Origin: Sphingomonas vulcanisoli
Lineage (GTDB): Bacteria > Pseudomonadota > Alphaproteobacteria > Sphingomonadales > Sphingomonadaceae
Reading direction: 5' to 3'
DNA: 64,000 nt
NCBI RefSeq assembly: GCF_011761305.1
Contig: NZ_JAAOZC010000001.1
Coordinates: forward strand, 248,001 to 312,000
Positions 35,378-43,206 of the stretch are shown in pieces. Each line of letters opens with the position of its first letter. The stretch's first letter is position 1. The notes under the pieces are model-generated. The model was given only the letters and a program-made list of their open reading frames with translations. It was not told where the DNA came from and made no database searches. The position numbers and the translations under genes are program-made.

Positions 35378-36459
35378 TGCGGCACGCGGGTCAACTTGGC
35401 GAGGTGACCCGCCATGGCAGGGTAGAGGCTGAGCATGGCCCAGACCGCGTTACGCGACCAATCCTGCTTCCCGGCGCGCTGAAGCAGCATAGCGAGCCGG
35501 ACCCGGTTGCCGAATTCTTTGCGGACGGCGGTGGCATGATCCCGTGACGTTCCGCCTGCGGAAACCATCGCCGCTCCCATGACCGCGCTGCGCAGCGCAA
35601 TCGCCATGCCCTCACCGCAAAAGGATGGGATGACCGTTCCTTGATCGCCAAGCCTGAAGAAGCCGTCGAGTGCATCTCCTGCGTGGAGAAAGCCGTAGGG
35701 TACGCCGGCGATCGCAAGGGGCTTCGGCGATAGCGGGACGGCGTCACCCAGCAGCGCCTCAAGGTGCGGTTCGAGCAGAAGGCGTGCGAGCAACTGCTCC
35801 CAAGTCCCGCCAACGCTCGCCAGCTGGCGCTTGCCGATCAGTAAGCAGAGATTGGCCTTGCGGTCTTCGACCAACTGGAGCCCCGCATAGCCGCCCTCGA
35901 AGAGGATAACGACGATCAGGCCCTCAAGCTCTGCGCCGGCGGACGGCGAAAGCTGCCAATACGTCTTGAAGCCCACATAGCCAATCTCGCAGCCGCCGGT
36001 ATCGCGCGCCGCGCCCCGAACCTCATGCTTTCCGCTGGCGAGCATCAGCACCGCCGGGCGCAGACTTCCGGCGGCCGTCTCAACACAGGTCGAGCGTATT
36101 TCCCGCGCCGCCGTACCGCGTTCGATGGTGGCGCCCGCCGCCGCCGCCCTATCGAGCAATGCCGCGTCCAACCGCTTGCGCGTGATCCCGCGCGCGATGA
36201 AAGGCAGCGGCGCTTCGATGGTGTGGCGCCCGTTGACGAGGCGCAGCGTGGTGATCGCGGACGCGCCGAGGTAATCCAGATCAACGCCCAGCCTCGCGAG
36301 GGTCTGTTGCGGGCCCTCGGAAAGAAATTCGCCACAGATCTTGTGCGCCGGTTGGCTGTCCCGCTCCAGCAAGCGGACATGACGCCCGGCCCGCGCCAGC
36401 AAGGTGGCGGCAGCTCCCCCGGCAAGACCGCCGCCGACAATGACGACATCATCCGTCAT
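35374..36459 (-). CDS. FAD-dependent oxidoreductase of type III PKS operon
   Basis: 361 residues. The N-terminal dinucleotide fold is VVIVGGGLAGGAAATLLARA, followed by HKICGEFLS, as in geranylgeranyl-reductase-like and aromatic-ring monooxygenase enzymes. The second FAD motif is near DGFFRLGDQGTVIPSFCGEG. It probably hydroxylates, reduces or oxidises the polyketide product. It is coupled to the methyltransferase upstream (ATGA, 36456-36459) and to the secreted protein downstream. The substrate is not determinable. Confidence 0.87.
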   Translation of the reverse strand: MTDDVVIVGGGLAGGAAATLLARAGRHVRLLERDSQPAHKICGEFLSEGPQQTLARLGVDLDYLGASAITTLRLVNGRHTIEAPLPFIARGITRKRLDAALLDRAAAAGATIERGTAAREIRSTCVETAAGSLRPAVLMLASGKHEVRGAARDTGGCEIGYVGFKTYWQLSPSAGAELEGLIVVILFEGGYAGLQLVEDRKANLCLLIGKRQLASVGGTWEQLLARLLLEPHLEALLGDAVPLSPKPLAIAGVPYGFLHAGDALDGFFRLGDQGTVIPSFCGEGMAIALRSAVMGAAMVSAGGTSRDHATAVRKEFGNRVRLAMLLQRAGKQDWSRNAVWAMLSLYPAMAGHLAKLTRVPQ

Positions 36460-37163
36460 TTCAGCCGCTCAAGGCACCAGCGAAAAGGAAGGCGCCAGCG
36501 CAGTCTCACCGCCTGGCTGGGAAGCCCGGCCGAGGCGATCAGGCGCGTCCAATCGGCCTGCGTGAAACTTCGAGCGACGGATAGAGCGCCGTCATGCCGC
36601 ACGATCGGGTGCCAGCGAGCCAAAGCCGCCAGCGCGCGAAAGCCATGATAAGCGATCGGGTGGCGGTGAAGATCGTTGATGAACCATCCGCGCAGGGCGC
36701 GACCGTCCATCCAGCGGAGGAACGCGACAATCTCGGCGTCGGTCATATGATGGGTAACCAGCGAGCTAATGATCAGATCGATCGGCTGCGCTGGGTCCAG
36801 GGAGAAGGCATCGCCGGTGATATAGTCGATCGGCATGTCCGCCGGTGTGCGGGCGCGTGCGGCGGGGGCACTTCGGGGGTTGATGTCGTAGCCCATTAGA
36901 TGCACCGATGGACGGTGTTTGAGGCTGCGTGCCAGCGCACGGAGCATGTCGCCGTCGCCGAAGCCGACGTCGAGGATCGTGATCGGGGTATCGATCGGCA
37001 CATTCCGCAACGCGCGTTGCACGAACCGGAGCGTAGGCGGTCGCGCGCGCGTCACGCCGTTCACCCGCGCCAGATCGGCAAGCACGGCCGCGAATGTCTC
37101 GGCTGAGAGATCATCGCCGTCCATCTGTTCGGGTTCCGTCGAGCGTGCGGCGAGCGAGGTCAT
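36456..37163 (-). CDS. SAM-dependent methyltransferase of type III PKS operon
   Basis: 235 residues of class I methyltransferase type. The SAM-binding motif I is ITILDVGFGDGDMLRAL, with the acidic MGYDINPRS next and LIISSLVTHHM as motif IV. The ATG at 37163 is chosen because it overlaps the PKS stop; a longer in-frame extension only shadows the PKS gene. It probably methylates a hydroxyl or ring carbon of the PKS product. The neighbours on both sides overlap by 4 bp. Confidence 0.87.
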   Translation of the reverse strand: MTSLAARSTEPEQMDGDDLSAETFAAVLADLARVNGVTRARPPTLRFVQRALRNVPIDTPITILDVGFGDGDMLRALARSLKHRPSVHLMGYDINPRSAPAARARTPADMPIDYITGDAFSLDPAQPIDLIISSLVTHHMTDAEIVAFLRWMDGRALRGWFINDLHRHPIAYHGFRALAALARWHPIVRHDGALSVARSFTQADWTRLIASAGLPSQAVRLRWRLPFRWCLERLK

Positions 37164-38260
37164 CGCTTGGCAAGCCGCGTGAAGCGAAAGCTCTCTGCAG
37201 CCAGCCCTGGCCCGAACGCAATTGCGAAACCCGCTCTCTCTACCACATCGGCCTTTTCGATCATGGCGGCCAAGACGAACATCAACGTCGCCGAAGACAT
37301 GTTGCCGAAGTTTCGCAATATCTCGCGCGACCAATCGAGCGCTTGCGGGGCGAGCCCGAAGCCCTGTTCGACCGCATCCAGGATCGATCTTCCCCCGGCA
37401 TGAACTGCCCACAAGCCATAGTCCGCCGGCTTGCGACCACGCAGCAGTCCTTCGACCGCGCCGTCGAAGATCTCGGCGGCCAGCGCACGGCCGATGTGGC
37501 CCGGCACCTCGCCGCCCAGATGCATATCGAAGCCCTGGTCGCCGATCTGCCACGTGATCGATCCCGCGGTGTCGGCGATCGTCGCGGCGCGGAAATCTTG
37601 AAGTGCGATGCCATGCGGCTCGGCGGTGACGATCGCGGCTGCACAGCCGTCTCCGAACAGCAGCATCGACAGCATGCGTTCGAGATCGGGCGTGCGCTGA
37701 AAGTGCAGCGAACAAAGCTCGATATTGACGACAAGCACACGGGCGAGGGGGGTTGAGCGGACGATATGGTGCGCGAGACGAAGCGCGTTGACGGCCGCGT
37801 AACAGCCCATGAACCCTACCAGCGTTCGCTCGACGCCGGGATTGAGGCCAATATCCGTGACGATGATCTGATCGAGCCCGGGCGCCACGAAGCCGGTGCA
37901 GGAGGCGACGACAAGGTGGGTTATGCCTTTGATCTCGGCCTCATCCATCCGCAACGCACCGATCGCCTCGGCGGCGAGCTGCGGCGCCCAGCGTGCGTAG
38001 CGCGCCATCCGCGCGGCGGTGCTAGGCCACTCGCCGAGCCCGTAGAAGCCCTCGCTGTCCGTAACCTGGCCATCGGGGAGCAGCACCGGCTCGAGAAAGG
38101 AAAAGCGGCGATCGATGCCGGCACGGGCGACCATGCGCAGGAAAACCTGGCGGCGCTTGTCATCGGTTATGGTGCCCGCAACGAAACGCACAAACGCCTC
38201 ATGCACCTCGTGCGGCGGAACGGCCGTAGCGATGCGGTTGATATGCGCGACCGCCGTCAT
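37160..38260 (-). CDS. Type III polyketide synthase (chalcone synthase-like)
   Basis: 366 residues with the complete chalcone-synthase catalytic triad: Cys153 (VGFMGCYAAV), His287 (WAVHAGGRSIL) and Asn320 (NFGNMSSA). The conserved CTGFVAPG loop is at 121-128. Type III PKSs load an acyl starter, extend it with malonyl-CoA and cyclise it to resorcinols, pyrones or phloroglucinols. The adjacent ketosynthase and ACP suggest the starter is an acyl-ACP made or handled in the operon. Length is typical. Overlaps of 4 bp on both sides indicate coupled translation. Confidence 0.94.
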   Translation of the reverse strand: MTAVAHINRIATAVPPHEVHEAFVRFVAGTITDDKRRQVFLRMVARAGIDRRFSFLEPVLLPDGQVTDSEGFYGLGEWPSTAARMARYARWAPQLAAEAIGALRMDEAEIKGITHLVVASCTGFVAPGLDQIIVTDIGLNPGVERTLVGFMGCYAAVNALRLAHHIVRSTPLARVLVVNIELCSLHFQRTPDLERMLSMLLFGDGCAAAIVTAEPHGIALQDFRAATIADTAGSITWQIGDQGFDMHLGGEVPGHIGRALAAEIFDGAVEGLLRGRKPADYGLWAVHAGGRSILDAVEQGFGLAPQALDWSREILRNFGNMSSATLMFVLAAMIEKADVVERAGFAIAFGPGLAAESFRFTRLAKR

Positions 38261-39477
38261 GCCCGGCGGCCGATCAACACGGCGTTGAGGCCGCCGAAGG
38301 CGAAGCTGTTCGAGACAAGATGATCATAAGCGATATCCGAGCGCGCGAGGGCCAGCGGAATATCGCAGGCGGGATCATCCCCGACATGGTTGAGGATAGC
38401 CGGCGCGCGCCCAGCCTGAAGCGCTTTCAGGCCGAGCAGAAACTCCAGCGCGCCCGATCCGCCGATCAGGTGACCGTGCGCGGATTTGGTGGCGATCACC
38501 AGACTTTCGGACAGCGCATCGCCATAGACCGCGCGAATCGCCGCAGCCTCGGTCGCGTCATTAAGGCGGGTGCCGGTGCCATGGCTGGAGATCAGCACCG
38601 GCACGTCGAGTGGGAGCCCGGCATCGGCGTGCGCCGCGCGAATGGCCGCCTCTATGCCAGTCTGATCGGGCATGGTGATATGCGCGGCATCGCTGGTCGC
38701 GCCGTACCCGATCAATTCGCCGTGGATTGTGGCTCCGCGCGCGACCGCATGATCCCACGCTTCGAGCACCAGGATCGCCGCACCCTCGCCGAGTACCATC
38801 CCCTGCCGGTCGATCGAGAAGGGCCGGCAGGTGTCGGTCGCCAAGGCGCCGAGGGATGACCATGCGACCCACGAGCCCAAGGTCAGGCACGCCTCGGTGC
38901 CGCCGGCGATCACCACATCGGCGCGGCCGGCACGGATCATGTGCATGGCTTCGCCGAGCGCGTGGGCGGAAGAGGCGCAGGCGCTGGCGATGGTTAGGGC
39001 AGGGCCGTGGATGCCGAACAGCATCGCCAATTGGCTCGCCGGCGCCGATATCATCGCGGTCGGGATCGTCTGCGGGTGCACCTTAGTCTGCCCACGCTCG
39101 TAAAGCCGCCGGTACGCGCCGTCGAAGGTCTCGTTTCCGCCGCTGCCGCAGCCGATCAGAATGGCGGTGCGCCGGTTCAGGACGGGATCGCCGATCAGCC
39201 CGGCATCTTCGATGGCCTCGGTCGCCGCCACGAGAGCGAATCGCGTCAGCGGATCGATCTGGCCAACGGCGCGGCGATCGAAATGCACCGCCAGCCCGGA
39301 TTGGTCCAGTTCTCTGATCGGCGCAGCTGGGCCCGAAAGACGAGGCTCGCCATCGCGCGGCAAGGCGAAAGCGGTGATCGCGCCGTGGCCTTCGATGGTG
39401 CGTGACCAGTTCGCCGCCAGGCCCTGGCCGAGGCCGCTCACGCACCCCATCCCGGTGACGGCGACCCGGATGGTCAA
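38257..39477 (-). CDS. Beta-ketoacyl-ACP synthase (FabF-like)
   Basis: 406 residues of the FabF/KAS II type. Catalytic residues are Cys167 (IASACASSAH), His299 (SSHGTGTRLND) and His336 (KSAHGHLIGGSGA). The N-terminus VAVTGMGCVSGLGQ is typical. Such dedicated ketosynthases condense an acyl group with malonyl-ACP; next to a lone ACP and a type III PKS it likely prepares or extends an acyl starter. It overlaps both the ACP gene (39474-39477) and the PKS gene by 4 bp. Confidence 0.93.
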   Translation of the reverse strand: MTIRVAVTGMGCVSGLGQGLAANWSRTIEGHGAITAFALPRDGEPRLSGPAAPIRELDQSGLAVHFDRRAVGQIDPLTRFALVAATEAIEDAGLIGDPVLNRRTAILIGCGSGGNETFDGAYRRLYERGQTKVHPQTIPTAMISAPASQLAMLFGIHGPALTIASACASSAHALGEAMHMIRAGRADVVIAGGTEACLTLGSWVAWSSLGALATDTCRPFSIDRQGMVLGEGAAILVLEAWDHAVARGATIHGELIGYGATSDAAHITMPDQTGIEAAIRAAHADAGLPLDVPVLISSHGTGTRLNDATEAAAIRAVYGDALSESLVIATKSAHGHLIGGSGALEFLLGLKALQAGRAPAILNHVGDDPACDIPLALARSDIAYDHLVSNSFAFGGLNAVLIGRRA

Positions 39478-39746
39478 GCGGCACCGACCTTTGCCATGAT
39501 CAGGTCAACGAACTGCCCCAGCGTCTCGCATACGGTCACATCCTCGACAGCGATTTCCACGCCATATTTGTCCTCAACGGCGAACAGCACGCTGACCACA
39601 TCCAGCGAAGCAATGTCGAGCGAAGCCAAGGTGGCGGAGGGATTCAATCTTTCCGGGTCAATTCGCGCTTCCTCCGCAATGATGGCGATGATTTCGGCGG
39701 TGGTGGGCGGGACAGTCATGGGGTCGACACGTGTTTTTGTTTCCAT
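39474..39746 (-). CDS. Acyl carrier protein of type III PKS operon
   Basis: 90 residues (81 if the internal ATG at 39719 is used; neither start has a strong ribosome site). A four-helix ACP with the phosphopantetheine Ser47 in LDIASLDVVSVLF; the usual Asp before the Ser is Ala here. It is highly acidic after the serine (AVEDKYGVEIAVEDV), as expected for an ACP partner surface. It is first in the operon and overlaps the ketosynthase by 4 bp. It should carry the acyl chain used by the ketosynthase and possibly by the type III PKS. Confidence 0.9.
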   Translation of the reverse strand: METKTRVDPMTVPPTTAEIIAIIAEEARIDPERLNPSATLASLDIASLDVVSVLFAVEDKYGVEIAVEDVTVCETLGQFVDLIMAKVGAA

Positions 39747-39790
39747 TTGCCTGCGGGATTAACGGATCAGAACGATCGATATCAGACCTT

Positions 39791-39806
39791 GGCACCATCT
39801 GGTGCC
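39791..39806. promoter_or_regulatory. 16-bp palindrome upstream of the type III PKS operon
   Basis: GGCACCA-tc-TGGTGCC is a perfect inverted repeat with 7-bp arms, 45 bases upstream of the first gene (ACP) of the minus-strand operon. The location suits an operator for a dimeric regulator. No regulator gene is adjacent. A sigma-54 -24/-12 reading was tested by eye and fails on spacing. Confidence 0.45.
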
Positions 39807-39910
39807 GAATGCGCGATTTTGAAATGGCTACGTCGCTTACCGACATAGACATAGCGCGGTGCACCGCTGCTGTGCATGCGGCGGGTCGCCATGCATCGGT
39901 GCGAACTCGG

Positions 39911-40867
39911 CTAAGCGCCACCGATCAGGATGCCGGCCGCCAGCACGAGCATGCCGCCCAGCATGACCTTGGCGGCCGCCGCGATTGGCGGCGTATCCAT
40001 GTAGCGATATTGGATCCAGGCAATCGCGCCGAGTTCGATGGCAACGACGATGCCGGCGACGATCAGGGCCAGCTGAAAGTTGGGGATGAGGAACGGCAGC
40101 GTGTGCCCGATGCCCCCCGCCGTGGTCATCGCCCCGCAGACGATCCCGCGTAGCAGGGGCGCACCACGCCCGGAGAGCTTGCCATCGTCCGCCAGCGCCT
40201 CAGCAAAGCCCATCGAGATGCCGGCGCCGATGGATGCCGCCATGCCGACGAGGAAGGCGTTGAACGGCTGGTGCGTCGCAAAAGCGGCGGCGAACACGGG
40301 CGCCAGGGTCGAAACGGACCCGTCCATCAGTCCGACAAGCCCGGGTTGCACGATCTGAAGCACGAAGCGGCGCTGCGCATGATCGTCTTCGGCGGCTCGC
40401 TTACCAGGCGGCAACCGCTTTCCTTCGACCTCATTCGCGGTGGCGATATGCTCCATCTCGACGGCGGCGAGATCGCCGAGCAACTTGCGCACGGCGGGAT
40501 CGGTCGTGCGGGCCGCCGCCTGACGATAGAAGCGGCTCGCATTATGCTCCATGGTGCTGGCCGCGGCGCGGATCGCGTCGACCCCCCGCCGGATCACCTG
40601 CTTCGGCGAAGGCGGGCAGGGTGCGCCGCGGACTTCCCGCCGGGTGATGTAGGGAAGATGCTTTCCGAACCGACCCTGATAGAGATCCAGAAGGGCGCGG
40701 CGGTGGGTGTCCTCTTCCGCCGCCATCTCATCGAAGACTTTTGCCGAGTCCGGGTAATCCGTCCGAAGATATTCGGCGAAGTCACCGTAGATGCGACTAT
40801 CCTCCTCCTCATTGCTGATCGCCAGTGCGAGCATTTCGCGCTCGGTCAGCTCGTCAAACGCCCGCAT
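39911..40867 (-). CDS. mbfA: Membrane-bound ferritin-like iron exporter (rubrerythrin-VIT1 fusion)
   Basis: 318 residues. The N-terminal ~150 are a rubrerythrin/ferritin-like four-helix domain with Glu/His ligands (SNEEEDSRIYGDF, MAAEEDTHRRALL, TMEHNASRFY, AVEMEHIATANE). The C-terminal ~150 are a VIT1/CCC1-type transporter with about five membrane segments (LVGLMDGSVSTLAPVFAAAF, IGAGISMGFAEAL). This fusion is MbfA, an inner-membrane iron exporter that protects against iron and peroxide stress in alphaproteobacteria, where it is normally controlled by Irr. I did not find a convincing ICE box in the upstream gap. GAGGAT precedes the start. Confidence 0.9.
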   Translation of the reverse strand: MRAFDELTEREMLALAISNEEEDSRIYGDFAEYLRTDYPDSAKVFDEMAAEEDTHRRALLDLYQGRFGKHLPYITRREVRGAPCPPSPKQVIRRGVDAIRAAASTMEHNASRFYRQAAARTTDPAVRKLLGDLAAVEMEHIATANEVEGKRLPPGKRAAEDDHAQRRFVLQIVQPGLVGLMDGSVSTLAPVFAAAFATHQPFNAFLVGMAASIGAGISMGFAEALADDGKLSGRGAPLLRGIVCGAMTTAGGIGHTLPFLIPNFQLALIVAGIVVAIELGAIAWIQYRYMDTPPIAAAAKVMLGGMLVLAAGILIGGA

Positions 40868-41174
40868 GGTATCCTCGGCTATTTGGGTTGCGCACTGGTC
40901 TTCGGGGCATGCCTGTCGGTGCGGGCGCTGCCTACTTTCTCACCGGCGTCAACTTGGTGGCTCTGCTCTGTGGTAATGGCGGTAATCGCGATACCCTCCT
41001 AGATCGTCGGCGGCGAGAGGGATTCCATTCTTTGCTGCTTCTGGGGTCGGTTTCTGAGTGCCGTGATCAGTTTTCAATGATGTACCGGCCCAAGTTAAGG
41101 TAGCGCATGTCCCACTAAGATAGGATCCTCGGCAATCAAAGTGATCACGGTCAATCGGCCGACGGGAGGCGATA
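40868..41174. other. Divergent intergenic region, mbfA / ethylene-sensor kinase
   Basis: 307 bases between two divergent starts. It must hold both promoters. I see GGGAGG at 41164-41169 as the ribosome site of the kinase gene and GAGGAT for mbfA, but no convincing gene, RNA or strong repeat. Confidence 0.5.
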
Positions 41175-42782
41175 GTGTTACAGGGGTTCCAGCAGTTCAT
41201 CTCGGGCGGATACGAGCCGCACGGCTACTGCCTTTTGTGGCAGCCGGGCCTGATCTGGACCCACGTGATTTCGGACGCTCTGATCGCGGCGGCCTATTTC
41301 TCGATTCCGCTTGCGCTGGTCCGCTTCGTCCGGAGGCGTCCGGACATCGCGTTCGGATGGATCATCTGGCTGTTCGCGCTGTTCATCCTCGCCTGTGGAA
41401 CGACCCACCTGATGGGGATCTGGAATCTCTGGCACGGCGATTACGGTGTGGAGGCGCTGGTTAAGGCGATTACCGCCGCCGCCTCCGTTCCGACGGCTTT
41501 CCTGCTATGGCGGCTGGTCCCGCAGGCGCTCGCCATCCCTTCGCCGCTTCAATTGCAGTACGCCAACGAAGAATTGCGGGCCACCGTCGCGGATCGTGAC
41601 CGTGCCCTCCAGCAGGTCCAGGCCGAGATCGCGCATCGCGAGCGGGCCGAGGCCGCCTTGCTGCAGGCGCAAAAGATGGATGCGATCGGGCAGCTGACCG
41701 GCGGCATCGCCCACGATTTCAACAATCTCCTTCAGGCTGTAGGAGGCAATCTGGATCTCATCCGGTCTCAGCCGGGCAATCCGGAGAAGATCGCTCGCTG
41801 GGCCGACAATGCCAGCAAGGGCGTTGTTCGCGGGACGAAGCTGACCGGGCAGCTGCTTGCCTTCTCACGCACGCAGCGACTGGAACTGCGGCCTCTCGAA
41901 CTGAACGCCTTGCTTCAGGGCATGCAGGAGCTGATCCGGTCGAGCGTTGGCTCGTCACTGCGCTATGATCTGCAACTCGAGCAGGATCTCTGCCATGTCC
42001 TCGGCGATCCGACGCAAATCGAACTCGCTGTTCTGAACCTGGCGATCAATGCGCGTGACGCGATGCCGCAGGGGGGCGCGTTGGCGATATCGACCCAACA
42101 GGTGGCCATCGACGTGGGCCACGCGGATCTGTCTCCTGGTTCCTATGTGGAACTCGCGGTCACTGACACCGGGGTTGGAATGCCCCCCGAGATTCTCGCG
42201 CGCGCGCTTGATCCGTTCTTCACAACCAAGGGCATTGGTTCCGGCACGGGGCTTGGATTGAGCATGGCCTTCGGCGTCGCCAAGCAGTCGGGTGGCACGC
42301 TTACGATCCGGTCGACCGTTGGCGAGGGGACCACGGTCGCGCTGCTTTTGCCGTGCGCCGAGGCGGAAGAGGCGAGGCCCGCGTCGCCGCCAACGCTGAC
42401 CGACATAGCGCCTGATGGCTTGCTCGGGCTGCGCATCGCGGTGGTCGACGACGATCCTGACGTACGTCAGTTCGTGGTGGACTGCCTATCGAGCCACGGA
42501 GCGACATGTGAGGCTTTCGAGGAAGGAGCGGCGTTCCTGACCCGGTTTACGGATGGATTGGTCGACCTAGTGTTTGTCGATTATGCGATGCCCGGCCTGA
42601 GCGGGGCTCAGGTCGCCCGCCGCACAAAGGAAATCGATTCCCAGGTACGGGTCTTCGTCATGACCGGCTACGCGGACAGCCGCGCGCTGGATGAGATACT
42701 GGGCGACGTCGAGGTGATGAGAAAACCGTTCTCGGCCGAAGTGTTGCTGGCAGCGGCTAAGTCTGGATTCATACAGCGATAG
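41175..42782 (+). CDS. Hybrid histidine kinase with ETR1-like ethylene-binding membrane domain
   Basis: 535 residues. Residues about 30-115 form three membrane helices matching the ethylene-binding domain of plant ETR1: Asp34, Tyr41, Pro45, Ile71, Cys74 and His78 (SDALIAAAYFSIP and FILACGTTHL) correspond to ETR1 Asp25, Tyr32, Pro36, Ile62, Cys65 and His69 at a constant offset of 9. Cys and His hold the copper that binds ethylene. A coiled coil (about 125-165), HisKA with His180 (GGIAHDFNNL), HATPase and a C-terminal receiver with Asp469 (VFVDYAMPG) follow. The start is GTG with GGGAGG upstream. No separate response regulator is adjacent. Confidence 0.92.
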   Translation: MLQGFQQFISGGYEPHGYCLLWQPGLIWTHVISDALIAAAYFSIPLALVRFVRRRPDIAFGWIIWLFALFILACGTTHLMGIWNLWHGDYGVEALVKAITAAASVPTAFLLWRLVPQALAIPSPLQLQYANEELRATVADRDRALQQVQAEIAHRERAEAALLQAQKMDAIGQLTGGIAHDFNNLLQAVGGNLDLIRSQPGNPEKIARWADNASKGVVRGTKLTGQLLAFSRTQRLELRPLELNALLQGMQELIRSSVGSSLRYDLQLEQDLCHVLGDPTQIELAVLNLAINARDAMPQGGALAISTQQVAIDVGHADLSPGSYVELAVTDTGVGMPPEILARALDPFFTTKGIGSGTGLGLSMAFGVAKQSGGTLTIRSTVGEGTTVALLLPCAEAEEARPASPPTLTDIAPDGLLGLRIAVVDDDPDVRQFVVDCLSSHGATCEAFEEGAAFLTRFTDGLVDLVFVDYAMPGLSGAQVARRTKEIDSQVRVFVMTGYADSRALDEILGDVEVMRKPFSAEVLLAAAKSGFIQR

Positions 42783-42807
42783 GCTGGGAGGCGCTATCCC
42801 CCAGCTA

Positions 42808-42996
42808 TCAGCGTCGCCGCGAAAGGAACAGGAAGACCAAGCCGATCACCGCGAGTAGCGCGCCGCGCACAGCCCAAGGACGCTGGTCAATCATGAAGCT
42901 GGACGCTGGCCACTTTATCAGACCCACGCCTTGACCAATCCATAAGAGTCCGGAGAGCAAGGCCGCTACACCCAGGATCTGCAGAGCAATCTTCAC
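42808..42996 (-). CDS. Small two-TM membrane protein
   Basis: 62 residues with two hydrophobic helices (QILGVAALLSGLLWIGQGV and LLAVIGLVFLFLSRRR) around a short loop (RPWAVRG). The start is GTG with a strong AGGGGGAAC ribosome site ahead. A small conserved-looking protein of unknown role, convergent with the ethylene-sensor kinase gene. Confidence 0.72.
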   Translation of the reverse strand: MKIALQILGVAALLSGLLWIGQGVGLIKWPASSFMIDQRPWAVRGALLAVIGLVFLFLSRRR

Positions 42997-43124
42997 GCTT
43001 GTTCCCCCTAAATTATCGTAAGTTAGCGCTCAAACAACTCACAGCAGAAGGATACTGATCAGATCCGCTCCGCGAATTGCTTGTAGCGATGTGATCCGGT
43101 CTTTCAACTTACTTACCGCAATAT

Positions 43125-43137
43125 GGGTCGACGACCC
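43125..43137. promoter_or_regulatory. Palindrome GGGTCGaCGACCC upstream of sthA
   Basis: A perfect 6-bp-arm inverted repeat with one central base lies 70 bases before the chosen sthA start; flanking ATA and TAT extend the symmetry. It may be an operator or an RNA hairpin in the leader. Assigned on symmetry only. Confidence 0.3.
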
Positions 43138-43206
43138 TATTTTGAATCGGGGGCTCTGTCACTCCACTTACCTTTCCGTAACCATATTCCGCCAGGGTCG
43201 CGCGCT

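Noticed and set aside
36456-37715. Longer version of the methyltransferase with about 180 extra N-terminal residues
   Set aside because: The extension lies opposite in phase within the PKS gene and has shadow composition; the ATG at 37163 gives a standard-length methyltransferase with an ATGA junction.
39790-39807. Sigma-54 promoter ahead of the PKS operon
   Set aside because: TGGCAC is present, but the distance from GG to GC is one base too long; the palindrome is a better explanation.
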